This document shows, one piece after another, positions 48,501-57,472 of a DNA stretch of 64,000 nt. Origin of the DNA: CBDANW01 sp965197825 (lineage in GTDB: Bacteria > Acidobacteriota > Vicinamibacteria > Marinacidobacterales > DATDRI01). Under the pieces are notes generated by a model that was not told the DNA's origin, did not search any database, and saw nothing but the letters and a program-made list of their open reading frames with translations. The stretch lies in NCBI GenBank assembly GCA_965197825.1, contig CBDANW010000002.1, positions 1,054,001 to 1,118,000 on the forward strand, in the 5' to 3' direction. A program made the position numbers and the translations under genes. Every line of letters starts with the position of its first letter. Position 1 is the first letter of the stretch.

Positions 48501-49802
48501 ACGCAGCCTGCGGTAGATCTCGATGAGCGCCTCCTCAGGGCTCTTGAGGGTGTCTTTCTTACCGGTCAGAGAAATGATGGGGCCAACGTCCGCCTGAGCC
48601 GGAACGAACACGTCGATCGTGGGAATCTGGTTCTCGGCAAGCAAAGCCAGCACTTCCGGCGTGAGCTCATCGTTCGACTCCGCCAGCACCTCGCCCGAAG
48701 ATTGGTCGATGACGTCGGCGACCGAAAGCGCGCTTTCGAGATCCGCTTCCCTGATTTCGATTTCCGTGATCCCCTCGCTCTGAATCTTCTCCATCGCGGC
48801 GTGGGTGATCCGCTTGCCGGCAGCGACGATCACGTCCTTCTTTTTGTCCCCGGACGCAACATTCGTGGATAGCCGGCGACCTATCAGCGAAGGAGACACC
48901 CCCAGGAACAGCTTGCTTTCTCGAAGGTGAACGCGATCCACGGCGTAGAAGGTCCTGAGGATCTCTTCGTTGGAGCGTAGTCCGAGGGCCCGCAGGAAGA
49001 CGGTTGCCAGAAACTTCCGCTTTCGATCGATCCGAACGTAGAGCAGATTCTTCTGATCGAACTCGAACTCCACCCAGGAGCCACGATAGGGGATGATCTG
49101 GGCTAGAAAAGAACCCTTGTCCACCTCGTGGAAAAACACCCCCGGTGAGCGATGGAGCTGAGAAACGATGACGCGCTCCGTCCCGTTAATAATGAAGGTG
49201 CCGTTGTCGGTCATGAGCGGAATGTCGCCGAAGTAGACTTCCTGCTCTTTGATGTCGCGGATCGAGCGCACTCCGGACTCGGGATCCTTGTCGTATACGG
49301 TGAGGCGGATCGTCACCTTGAGGGGGACCGAATAGGTCATTCCCCGCTCCTGGCACTCCTCGACGTCGTATTTCAACTTGAGCCCAACCGAATCTCCGCA
49401 CGTGTCGCACACGGTGCCGCGGTTCTCGTTGGGCTCTCCGCATGAGGGACAGGCAACCTCGCGGTCACCAACGGGGTTGGTTCGGATGCTGGTGCCGCAC
49501 GACGTACAAGCCCGGCGAAGATGCTGCAGCCCCTCCAACTTTCCGCACTTACATTCCCAGACGCCGGTGGAGTACTCCACGAACTGCAGCTCGCAGTTCT
49601 CCCGGAAATCCGTAATCGGGAAAACGGACTTGAACACTGCCTGTAGCCCGGAGTCCTCCCTTTCCGAGGGAAGAAGGCTCATTTGCAGAAAGCGTTCATA
49701 GGATCTCTTCTGAATCTCGATTAGATTCGGAATGGGAATGAGCGTCTGAATCCTAGAGAAATCGATCCTCCGCCGGTACGGATTGGCAGCTATTGTTTCC
49801 AT
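45507..49802 (-). CDS. rpoB: RNA polymerase beta subunit with extra eight-Cys module
   Basis: A 1431-residue subunit. The rifampicin region ([40 protein letters not shown]), the [11 protein letters not shown] segment and the C-terminal [17 protein letters not shown] are canonical. Residues about 81-140 are an insertion between the conserved EYSTG and KYDVEEC segments. It holds Cys84, 86, 99, 102, 118, 121, 132 and 135, arranged as two C4 ribbons (CKC ... CTSC and CPSC ... CDTC). E. coli and Thermus beta subunits lack this. It starts 111 nt after rplL. Confidence 0.98.
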   Translation of the reverse strand: [1431 protein letters not shown]

Positions 49803-49827
49803 ATTGACCGTAAGCTCCTATCAAACG

Positions 49828-49843
49828 CCGAGCTGCGGCTCGG
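49828..49843 (-). promoter_or_regulatory. Small hairpin between rplL and rpoB
   Basis: CCGAGC and GCTCGG (49828-49833, 49838-49843) form a 6-bp stem with a 4-nt loop, 25 nt upstream of the rpoB start. In many bacteria this spacer holds an attenuator that lowers rpoBC relative to rplJL; this hairpin lacks a clear U-run. Confidence 0.35.
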
Positions 49844-49913
49844 GCGGGATTGCAAAAGAGGGACCGCCAGGAACCTGGACCAAGGCCGTCCCAGAAAAAA
49901 TCGCACCGCTCCG

Positions 49914-50297
49914 CTATTTCAGTTCGACGGTTGCGCCGACGTCGGCGAACTTCTTCTTGATGGCCTCGGCTTCTTCCTTCGGCACGCCTTCCTTGACGGT
50001 CTTGGGAGCTCCCTCCACGAGGTCCTTCGCTTCCTTCAGGCCGAGGCTGGTCACTTCGCGCACGGCCTTGATGACGTTGATCTTCTTGTCACCCACTGCC
50101 GTGAGCACGACCTCGAATTCGGTCTTCTCCTCTGCCGCGGCCGGGGCGCCGAGGGCGCCGGCAGGCATCGCCATAGGCATAGCCGCCGCAGCCTTGACGC
50201 CGAGCTCGTCCTCGAGTGTTTTCACCAACTCGGACAACTCGAGAACCGAGATCGACTTGATGTAGCTCACTACGTCTTCCTGTGTAACGTTCGCCAT
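49914..50297 (-). CDS. rplL: Ribosomal protein L7/L12
   Basis: A 127-residue stalk protein: N-terminal dimerisation helices, an Ala/Met/Pro hinge (AAAAMPMAMPAGALGAPAAA) and the C-terminal factor-binding domain (TEFEVVLTAVGDKKINVIKA, REVTSLGLKEAKDLVEGAPK). It recruits translational GTPases. Confidence 0.98.
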   Translation of the reverse strand: MANVTQEDVVSYIKSISVLELSELVKTLEDELGVKAAAAMPMAMPAGALGAPAAAEEKTEFEVVLTAVGDKKINVIKAVREVTSLGLKEAKDLVEGAPKTVKEGVPKEEAEAIKKKFADVGATVELK

Positions 50298-50345
50298 GAT
50301 CGCTCCTTCTATTGGATCTCTACGCGGACTCTTTCTTCTTATCGC

Positions 50346-51014
50346 TTAGTCCTTCGCAGCATCTGTCTCGTCTGGTGTTTGGTCTGATGATTCCGCTTGC
50401 GCCTTGTCCGGCTCGGCTTTTTCAGCCGGCTCAGCTAGCGCAGCCTGCTCAGTCTGTTTGCTTTCCTCGGCCGGCTTGGCCTCTTCGCCGGCTGGTTTGG
50501 CCGGTGCCTTGCTCTCCGCAGCCTTCAGCACCAGCATGAAATCCCGGACCGGAGCCTGCAAGACTCCCAGGAAGTCCTGAATCGTCGCCAGCAGGACGTA
50601 GAGCAGCTTCGCCCTGAGCTCGTCCTTTCCTGGCAACGCAGCGAGCTGCTTGCACTGATCCGGCGTTACTTCCTTGCCCGAGACCATCCCCCCCTTGAAG
50701 GTGAGTACCGGTACGTCCTTCGCAAAATCATTCAGAACTTTAGCGAGCGCTACCGGATCGGAGTCCGTGTACGCCAGACCCGTCATCCCACTGAAATGGG
50801 CGGTCATAGGCTCCAACGGTGTCCCCTGCAGAGAACGGAGTGCCAATGTGTTCTTGACCACGCGGTACTTCGACCCCGACTCCCTGACTTTTCGGCGCAG
50901 CTCGGTCGCTTCTTCAACCTTCAACCCGCGGAAATCCACGGCAAAGATCCCGGAGAGTGTTTCGACGTCCTTTGCCAGGGTGTCTACCGCTGCCTGCTTT
51001 TCCGCCCGATTCAC
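50346..51014 (-). CDS. rplJ: Ribosomal protein L10 with acidic Pro/Ala-rich tail
   Basis: A 222-residue protein. The L10 core (NRAEKQAAVDTLAKDVETLS, FRGLKVEEATELRRKVRESG, KVLNDFAKDVPVLTFKGGMV) ends near residue 170. A low-complexity tail (AKPAGEEAKPAEESKQTEQA and onward, ending ETDAAKD) adds about 50 residues. Only 30 nt separate it from rplA, so the usual long L10-L12 autoregulatory leader is absent from this position. Confidence 0.96.
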   Translation of the reverse strand: MNRAEKQAAVDTLAKDVETLSGIFAVDFRGLKVEEATELRRKVRESGSKYRVVKNTLALRSLQGTPLEPMTAHFSGMTGLAYTDSDPVALAKVLNDFAKDVPVLTFKGGMVSGKEVTPDQCKQLAALPGKDELRAKLLYVLLATIQDFLGVLQAPVRDFMLVLKAAESKAPAKPAGEEAKPAEESKQTEQAALAEPAEKAEPDKAQAESSDQTPDETDAAKD

Positions 51015-51044
51015 CTAAAACCTCCTGAGCTGCCTTCCTTATCC

Positions 51045-51737
51045 TTACTTGACCACAAAGGACTGGGGATCGATGCGCACACCGGGTCCCATCGTCGAGG
51101 AAAGACACACCGACCTGACGTACTTTCCTTTGGAGGCCGACGGCTTCGCCTTCATCACGCTATCGATGAGAACGCGCAAGTTCTCGAGCAATTTGTCCTC
51201 GGGAAATGACAACTTGCCCACCGCCGCGTGGATGATGGCCGTCTTGTCGACGCGAAATTCGACCTTGCCCGCCTTGATCTCTTTGACGGCCTTGCCAATA
51301 TCGAAAGTGACCGTACCGGTCTTGGGGTTGGGCATCATCCCTCGCGGTCCGAGAATCTTGCCGAGCTTGCCCACGCTCCGCATCATGTCCGGCGTCGCGA
51401 CCACCGCATCGAAGTCCATGAAGCCGGCGGCGATCTTCTCGACCATATCTTCGCCACCCACCAGATCCGCGCCCGCCTGCTCTGCTTCGGTGACCTTTTC
51501 GCCCGACGCAATGGCCAGGATCCGTCTCGACTTGCCGAGTCCGTGTGGCAACACGACCGTTCCACGTACCATCTGGTCCGCATGTTTGGGATCGACGCCG
51601 AGACGCATCGCGACTTCCACGCTCTCGTCGAACTTGGCGTACTTGACCTTCTTGACGAGACCGACCGCCTCTTCCAGCGTGAAGTCGCGACGGTCGCCGA
51701 CTTCTTCTTTTGCTTTGGTGTAGTTCTTACCTGGCAT
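51045..51737 (-). CDS. rplA: Ribosomal protein L1
   Basis: The protein has 230 residues from ATG 51737 (MPGKNYTKAKEEV); an in-frame extension to 51818 is not homologous. FDESVEVAMRLGVDPKHADQ, RGTVVLPHGLGKSRRILAI and KILGPRGMMPNPKTGTVTFD are canonical. It forms the mobile L1 stalk. It is 77 nt after rplK. Confidence 0.97.
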   Translation of the reverse strand: MPGKNYTKAKEEVGDRRDFTLEEAVGLVKKVKYAKFDESVEVAMRLGVDPKHADQMVRGTVVLPHGLGKSRRILAIASGEKVTEAEQAGADLVGGEDMVEKIAAGFMDFDAVVATPDMMRSVGKLGKILGPRGMMPNPKTGTVTFDIGKAVKEIKAGKVEFRVDKTAIIHAAVGKLSFPEDKLLENLRVLIDSVMKAKPSASKGKYVRSVCLSSTMGPGVRIDPQSFVVK

Positions 51738-51814
51738 GCTAGTTAGTCTCCGGGCCCGGCATTCATTAGGGCTCGCTCGGCTCCTCGCCTCGCTCGCGGC
51801 TAGCTGCACGCGTT

Positions 51815-52237
51815 TCACTGCTCCACCTCAATTCCCATGCTCCGGGCGGTTCCCATGACGATCTGCTTGGCGGCCTCGATGTCGCCGGCGTTCAGATCCG
51901 GCATCTTGGTCTTCGCTATTTCCTCGACTTGTTTCATCGTAACCTTGCCGACCTTGTTGCGATTCGGCTCTCCCGACCCCTTGGCGATTCCCACCGCCCG
52001 CTTGAGCAAGATGGAGGCCGGCGGAGTCTTGGTGATGAACGTGTAAGAGCGGTCCTGGTAGACGGTAATGACGACCGGGATGATGAGCCCCTCCTGCTTA
52101 CTCGTCTTGGCGTTGAAGGCCTTGCAGAAATCCATGATGTTGACACCGTGCTGTCCCAACGCGGGACCGACCGGAGGCGCAGGCGTGGCTTTCCCCGCGG
52201 GGATGTGGAGCTTGATGAGACCCATTACTTTTTTCAT
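51815..52237 (-). CDS. rplK: Ribosomal protein L11
   Basis: A 140-residue protein (GLIKLHIPAGKATPAPPVGP, ALGQHGVNIMDFCKAFNAKT, TMKQVEEIAKTKMPDLNAGD). It binds the GTPase-associated centre with the Pro-rich N-terminal domain intact. It overlaps nusG by 4 nt. Confidence 0.98.
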   Translation of the reverse strand: MKKVMGLIKLHIPAGKATPAPPVGPALGQHGVNIMDFCKAFNAKTSKQEGLIIPVVITVYQDRSYTFITKTPPASILLKRAVGIAKGSGEPNRNKVGKVTMKQVEEIAKTKMPDLNAGDIEAAKQIVMGTARSMGIEVEQ

Positions 52238-52764
52238 GTCTTCTCTACTTGCAAAAAGTCCAACTCCACCGGGGTCGAGCGGCCGAAAATCGACACCATG
52301 ACCTTCAACGTGTTGCGATCTAGATTCACTTCGTCGACGACGCCGGAGAAGTTGCTGAAGGGACCGTCGATGATGCGCACCGGCTCACCAGACTCGAACG
52401 TGTACTTCGGCTTTGGTTTCTCGGCAGCAACGGTGACCTGTTCGATCACCTGGTCTACCTCTTCCTGAGTCAGAGGCGCTGGCCGGTGCCCCGCACCCAC
52501 GAAACCGGTGACTTTCGGCGTGTTCTTCACCACGTGCCAGGTCGTGTCGTTCATGTCCATCTGCACCAGGACGTACCCCGGGAAAAACCTTTTGGGGCTC
52601 ACGACCTTCTTCCCGCTCTTCATCTCCACGACGTCCTCGGTCGGAATGAGAACCTCGCCGATTTGCTCCTCCAGTCCGAAGGCTTGAACCCGCTGCTTCA
52701 GACTGTCCGCCACTTTCTTCTCGAACCCCGAGTACGTGTGCACGATGTACCACTGTTTGGCCAT
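52234..52764 (-). CDS. nusG: Transcription elongation/antitermination factor NusG
   Basis: The protein has 176 residues from MAKQWYIVHTYSGFEKKVAD at ATG 52764. The NGN domain (KRFFPGYVLVQMDMNDTTWH) is followed by a KOW domain (FESGEPVRIIDGPFSNFSGV). It binds RNA polymerase and couples to S10 or Rho. It is 22 nt after secE. Confidence 0.97.
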   Translation of the reverse strand: MAKQWYIVHTYSGFEKKVADSLKQRVQAFGLEEQIGEVLIPTEDVVEMKSGKKVVSPKRFFPGYVLVQMDMNDTTWHVVKNTPKVTGFVGAGHRPAPLTQEEVDQVIEQVTVAAEKPKPKYTFESGEPVRIIDGPFSNFSGVVDEVNLDRNTLKVMVSIFGRSTPVELDFLQVEKT

Positions 52765-52786
52765 GAAACTGTCGGTCCTCACAAGA

Positions 52787-53005
52787 TTACAGGCCCCCCA
52801 CCAGTCTGGTGAGGGCGGCGGCGGCGTAAGACATGATCAAATCCAATCCGTACAGATAGAAGCCAAAGAAAAATACCGTCAATACAACGACGACGGTCGT
52901 CCCTTGGACTTCCTTTCTCGGGGGCCAAGTTACCTTCTTGAACTCGTTGCGGACTTCGGAAATGAACGTCCGCGCCCGTTGAAAGTATGCTGCTACCTTG
53001 TTCAA
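52787..53005 (-). CDS. secE: SecE, preprotein translocase subunit
   Basis: The protein has 72 residues from a TTG at 53005 behind GAGGGGG. The longer reading from 53053 would run through the tRNA-Trp and is rejected. ARTFISEVRNEFKKVTWPPR is the amphipathic helix and conserved segment, followed by one membrane helix (GTTVVVVLTVFFFGFYLYGL). It clamps SecY. Confidence 0.9.
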   Translation of the reverse strand: MNKVAAYFQRARTFISEVRNEFKKVTWPPRKEVQGTTVVVVLTVFFFGFYLYGLDLIMSYAAAALTRLVGGL

Positions 53006-53023
53006 CCGTCTCGCCCCCTCAAG

Positions 53024-53099
53024 TGGCAGGCCAGGAGGGACTTGAACCCCCAACCCCCGGTTTTGGAGACCGGTGCTCTGCCAATTGAGCTACTGGCCT
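53024..53099 (-). tRNA. tRNA-Trp (CCA anticodon)
   Basis: A 76-nt cloverleaf. The 5' AGGCCAG pairs with CTGGCCT, the anticodon loop TCTCCAAAA contains CCA, the T-loop is GGTTCAAGT, and the 3' CCA is encoded. It lies 19 nt upstream of secE, the usual Trp-tRNA position. Confidence 0.96.
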
Positions 53100-53144
53100 A
53101 CTGCTGTAACCGGTCCTTCCTGTAACTCCCTGCCCGGCCCATCG

Positions 53145-53250
53145 TCGTCTGACGCGCTCCAGTCTAAGCAACCGCGCCATTTGACGGCCAACGGTGAGCC
53201 CAGGCCTGCCTGACTAGCCCCCCTCAAAGCAACCGCCTAATTCGGCGGCC
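53145..53250 (+). repeat. Two copies of the 42-bp intergenic repeat (locus G)
   Basis: Plus-orientation copies at 53145-53191 (CGTCTGACGCGC ... TTTGACGGCCAAC) and 53208-53250 (GCCTGACTAGCCCC ... ATTCGGCGGCC). They lie between rpmG and tRNA-Trp and match locus F closely (CTGACTAG, CCCCCTCA, GCAACC). Confidence 0.7.
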
Positions 53251-53279
53251 GGCGGGGGCTGCGCGGCAGCTGAGGGCTC

Positions 53280-53432
53280 CTACTTCGTTTCCCGGTGCGA
53301 TGTATGCGATCGGCAAAAGCGACAGTACTTCCGGAATTCCAGTCGGTCTGTAGTCTTCTTCTTGTTCCTCGTCGTGGAGTAGTTACGCCTCTTACACTCG
53401 GAACAAGCGAGGGTCACGATATCCCGGGCCAT
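53280..53432 (-). CDS. rpmG: Ribosomal protein L33
   Basis: A 50-residue protein too short for many gene callers: MARDIVTLACSECKRRNYST at ATG 53432, then NKKKTTDRLEFRKYCRFCRS. The two CxxC pairs (CSEC, CRFC) mark the zinc-binding form. It sits between tuf and tRNA-Trp/secE. Confidence 0.95.
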   Translation of the reverse strand: MARDIVTLACSECKRRNYSTTRNKKKTTDRLEFRKYCRFCRSHTSHRETK

Positions 53433-53441
53433 AATGTGCTC

Positions 53442-54641
<1,200 letters not shown>

Positions 54642-54842
54642 CGCTATTCTCCAATGAGTCCGGCCTGAGAGTTATCTGTGGGCCTCGAATGTCTGGACTT
54701 GCCCGAAACGCCTGGAAGGACCTGCCTCACTGCCAATCTCCGCAACGCATTAATCACTTCCGCCTCGGCTTTTTTCCCAATCACCGAGCGCTCCCCCAAC
54801 GCTACGGGAAGCCACCGTGCGACACTCTTTATGAAAACGTAA

Positions 54843-54917
<75 letters not shown>

Positions 54918-54991
54918 TCGATTTCCCTGATCTACTTGTCCGCCCGTCGGCCGAACCGCCTTCCGCGAAACCAACTTCGTCCCCGCGATAA

Positions 54992-55067
54992 TGGAGCGGG
55001 AGACGGGACTCGGACCCGCGACCCTCAGCTTGGAAGGCTGATGCTCTACCAACTGAGCTACTCCCGC
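54992..55067 (-). tRNA. tRNA-Gly (TCC anticodon)
   Basis: A 76-nt cloverleaf. GCGGGAG pairs with the 3' acceptor arm, the anticodon loop is CTTCCAA within TCAGC/GCTGA, and the 3' CCA is encoded. Confidence 0.96.
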
Positions 55068-55143
55068 CCAATGGCTTACAATCCGCCAACCCTAAGCTCG
55101 ACCAGCTTGGCCTACTTGACTGGCTGGGCAGCCGAGGAGGTTC

Positions 55144-55230
55144 TGGTGGAGAGGGGAGGATTCGAACCTCCGTAGACCTATGGCCGGCAGATTTACAGTC
55201 TGCTGCGTTTGACCGCTTCGCTACCTCTCC
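55144..55230 (-). tRNA. tRNA-Tyr (GTA anticodon)
   Basis: An 87-nt class II tRNA. GGAGAGG pairs with the 3' arm, the anticodon loop is CTGTAAA, the variable arm is long (GCCGGCCATAGGTCTAC), and the 3' CCA is encoded. Confidence 0.96.
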
Positions 55231-55311
55231 GCCCTTCCCCCGAAGCGGTTGATTCAGGCCCTTGGCTGTTGTATTTGGGTCGGGGATCTTCACTCTTAAG
55301 ATGCCTCTAAC

Positions 55312-55386
55312 TGGAGCTGGCGAAGGGATTTGAACCCCCGACCCGCTGATTACAAATCAGCTGCTCTACCACTGAGCTACGCCAGC
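55312..55386 (-). tRNA. tRNA-Thr (TGT anticodon)
   Basis: A 75-nt cloverleaf. GCTGGCG pairs with CGCCAGC, the anticodon loop is TTTGTAA within GCTGA/TCAGC, and the 3' CCA is encoded. It is first in the order Thr-Tyr-Gly-Thr-tuf, the same as the E. coli tufB operon. Confidence 0.96.
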
Positions 55387-55399
55387 TAGCAAACCAGCA

Positions 55400-55428
55400 A
55401 GTGTAGCATAGGGGCCGGGTTGCCGCAA
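55400..55428 (-). promoter_or_regulatory. Promoter of the tRNA-tuf operon
   Basis: On the minus strand TTGCGG (55428-55423) and TACACT (55405-55400) are 17 bp apart. Transcription would begin about 7 nt before the first tRNA. It lies between rlmB and the tRNAs. Confidence 0.6.
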
Positions 55429-55460
55429 CATATTTTCGTCGTCTGGAGCCCGTTTCGAGC

Positions 55461-56222
55461 TCATTTCGACCCCTCCGGGGACCCGCCATCCCGGTCAGCC
55501 GGCGCCCTCTGCCGGAGGACCTCATAGAGGACCACCCCCGCGGCGACCGACAAGTTGAGTGAGTCCACGTGCCCGAGCTGGGGCAGCGAAACCAGGGCAT
55601 CGCAGGTCCGCGACACCAGGGGACGGAGCCCCTTCCCCTCGGATCCCAGCACCAGGATGAGCGACACGGTGTAGTCGAACCGATACCACGGTAGAGATCC
55701 TCCCGGCGCCAATCCCACCACCCAGATGCCATTTTTCTTCACCTGCTCGAGCGACGCCACCAAGTTGGGAACGCGGGCCAGGCGCGCATGGAGGAGGGCA
55801 CCGGCCGAGGCGGAGATCGCAGCCGACGAAGGAGGGGCAACCCCGCGCTTGGGCACCAGGATGCCGGAGACCCCCGCGCCGTCCGCCGTGCGAGCCACCG
55901 CACCGAGATTCCGCGGGTCCTCGAGGCGATCGAGCGCCAAGAGAAGAGCCGGCTCCGGGGCACTTGCCAACAGTTCGTCGAGATCCCACCACCGCACGGC
56001 CGCCATTTCCGCGACCACCCCTTGATGGTGACCTCCCGACGCAAGCCGCTCCAAGACCTTTGGCTTTTCGCGGTAGACGGGCACACCCCGATCGCGCGCC
56101 AGAGTTTGGATCTCCCGGGCCCGGGCATCGAGCCGCCCCTCTGAGAGCACGACCTTGCGCACCCGATCGGGCGACGCCCTGAGCGCCTCACGCACGGACT
56201 GAAGGCCAGCTATCGTGTTCAC
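55461..56222 (-). CDS. rlmB: 23S rRNA (guanosine-2'-O-)-methyltransferase RlmB (SpoU family)
   Basis: A 253-residue SpoU-type enzyme. An N-terminal RNA-binding substrate domain (GLQSVREALRASPDRVRKVV) precedes the knotted AdoMet domain, with LALDRLEDPRNLGAVARTAD (motif 1), LILVLGSEGKGLRPLV (motif 2) and LPQLGHVDSLNLSVAAGVVL (motif 3). It modifies G2251 in the P loop of 23S rRNA (E. coli numbering). It starts 4 nt after ispF. Confidence 0.92.
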   Translation of the reverse strand: MNTIAGLQSVREALRASPDRVRKVVLSEGRLDARAREIQTLARDRGVPVYREKPKVLERLASGGHHQGVVAEMAAVRWWDLDELLASAPEPALLLALDRLEDPRNLGAVARTADGAGVSGILVPKRGVAPPSSAAISASAGALLHARLARVPNLVASLEQVKKNGIWVVGLAPGGSLPWYRFDYTVSLILVLGSEGKGLRPLVSRTCDALVSLPQLGHVDSLNLSVAAGVVLYEVLRQRAPADRDGGSPEGSK

Positions 56223-56226
56223 GAAG

Positions 56227-56706
56227 CTAGCTTTTCTCCACCAACACCACGGCCTGAGCGAAGATCCCTTCCTTGCGACCGGTGAAACCCATGCCGTCGG
56301 TCGTCTTCGCCTTCACCCCCACGGCTTCGGGTGAAATCTTCAGCAGGTCCGCAACCCCTTTGCGGATGGCCTCATAGTGGGTGGCCAGAGGTGGCTCCTC
56401 TGCCACGATCACGGTATCGACCTGCACGATGCGGCAGCTTTTTCCCTTAAGGATCTTGAGCGCTTCCGTAACGAAGAGACGGCTTGCCGCTCCCTCGAAG
56501 CGCGCGTCCCGGGACGGAAACAACGACCCCATATCGGGCGCGCCCGCCGCCCCTAGCATGGCGTCGGTTATGGCATGGAGGAGAACGTCCCCGTCGGAGT
56601 GTCCGACCAAACCCCGGGTGTACGGGATCTCGATGCCGCCCAGGAAGAGCTTTCGATCCGGAGCGAGCTGGTGGGCATCGAAACCAATGCCGACTCGAAC
56701 ATTCAT
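56227..56706 (-). CDS. ispF: 2-C-methyl-D-erythritol 2,4-cyclodiphosphate synthase
   Basis: A 159-residue MEP-pathway enzyme. GIGFDAHQLAPDRKLFLGGI has the metal-binding Asp and His; VGHSDGDVLLHAITDAMLGA and the end KAKTTDGMGFTGRKEGI are canonical. It forms the cyclic diphosphate from the CDP-ME phosphate. It overlaps ispD by 4 nt. Confidence 0.97.
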   Translation of the reverse strand: MNVRVGIGFDAHQLAPDRKLFLGGIEIPYTRGLVGHSDGDVLLHAITDAMLGAAGAPDMGSLFPSRDARFEGAASRLFVTEALKILKGKSCRIVQVDTVIVAEEPPLATHYEAIRKGVADLLKISPEAVGVKAKTTDGMGFTGRKEGIFAQAVVLVEKS

Positions 56707-57458
56707 GAACCGCCTCCCCCCTCTCCCCCGTCTCCTAATGCCAAGTAGTGTTCCGCCAGCGCCAAGTGCTCGCTGGTCGTGACCTTGATGTTCCGAACCG
56801 ATCCCGGGACGAGATGGACTTTCACGCCGAGTCGTTCGACGAGCTGAGCTTCGTCGGTCCCCTGAAAACCCTCCGCCCGGGCCTGGTCAAACGCCGTTCG
56901 CAAGATCCCGTGACGAAAGCACTGCGGCGTCTGCGCATGATAGTAGAGTCGGCGATCGACTGTTCGCACGACGACCGCGGCATCGGATGGATCGGGGCCC
57001 ACCTCTTTCAACGTCTCGCTGACCGGTAGTCCCGCTATCGCTCCACCGAATCGCTTGGCCGCAGCCACGACGCTTCCGATGATCTCCTGGGACACCAGGG
57101 GACGCGCGCCGTCGTGCACGAGCACCGAACCCTCGAAAGAAGGTGGGATGGTGGAGAGACCGTTCCAAACCGAGTCCTGCCTCGAGTCACCACCTGGAAC
57201 CACCTCCAAATCGTCACCGGGCGAGAACCATGGCGTCATCAGCTGAACGTGCTGCTCGAAATCGTGGCTGGGTAGCACGACCACGATGCGATCGATGTCC
57301 GGCGACCGTATGAAGCGCGTGACGGTGTGCGCCAGCAGCGGTTTTCCCATGAGCTCGAGGAACTGCTTGGGCCGAGGAGCGCGCACCCGTGAACCGGAGC
57401 CACCGGCCGCGACGATGGCTATCGTGTCGGCGCTCGGCGTTTTCGGCATGGTTGGCAT
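56703..57458 (-). CDS. ispD: 2-C-methyl-D-erythritol 4-phosphate cytidylyltransferase
   Basis: A 251-residue nucleotidyltransferase of the MEP isoprenoid pathway. AIVAAGGSGSRVRAPRPKQF is the CTP-binding loop, followed by SVLVHDGARPLVS, TVDRRLYYHAQTPQCF and GTDEAQLVERLG. It forms CDP-methylerythritol; the adjacent ispF acts two steps later. Confidence 0.97.
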   Translation of the reverse strand: MPTMPKTPSADTIAIVAAGGSGSRVRAPRPKQFLELMGKPLLAHTVTRFIRSPDIDRIVVVLPSHDFEQHVQLMTPWFSPGDDLEVVPGGDSRQDSVWNGLSTIPPSFEGSVLVHDGARPLVSQEIIGSVVAAAKRFGGAIAGLPVSETLKEVGPDPSDAAVVVRTVDRRLYYHAQTPQCFRHGILRTAFDQARAEGFQGTDEAQLVERLGVKVHLVPGSVRNIKVTTSEHLALAEHYLALGDGGEGGGGS

Positions 57459-57472
57459 TCTCGAGAGGGCGA

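Noticed and set aside
52787..53053. Longer SecE start at 53053
   Set aside because: It would translate through the 3' half of tRNA-Trp; the TTG at 53005 has a good ribosome-binding site and matches SecE length.
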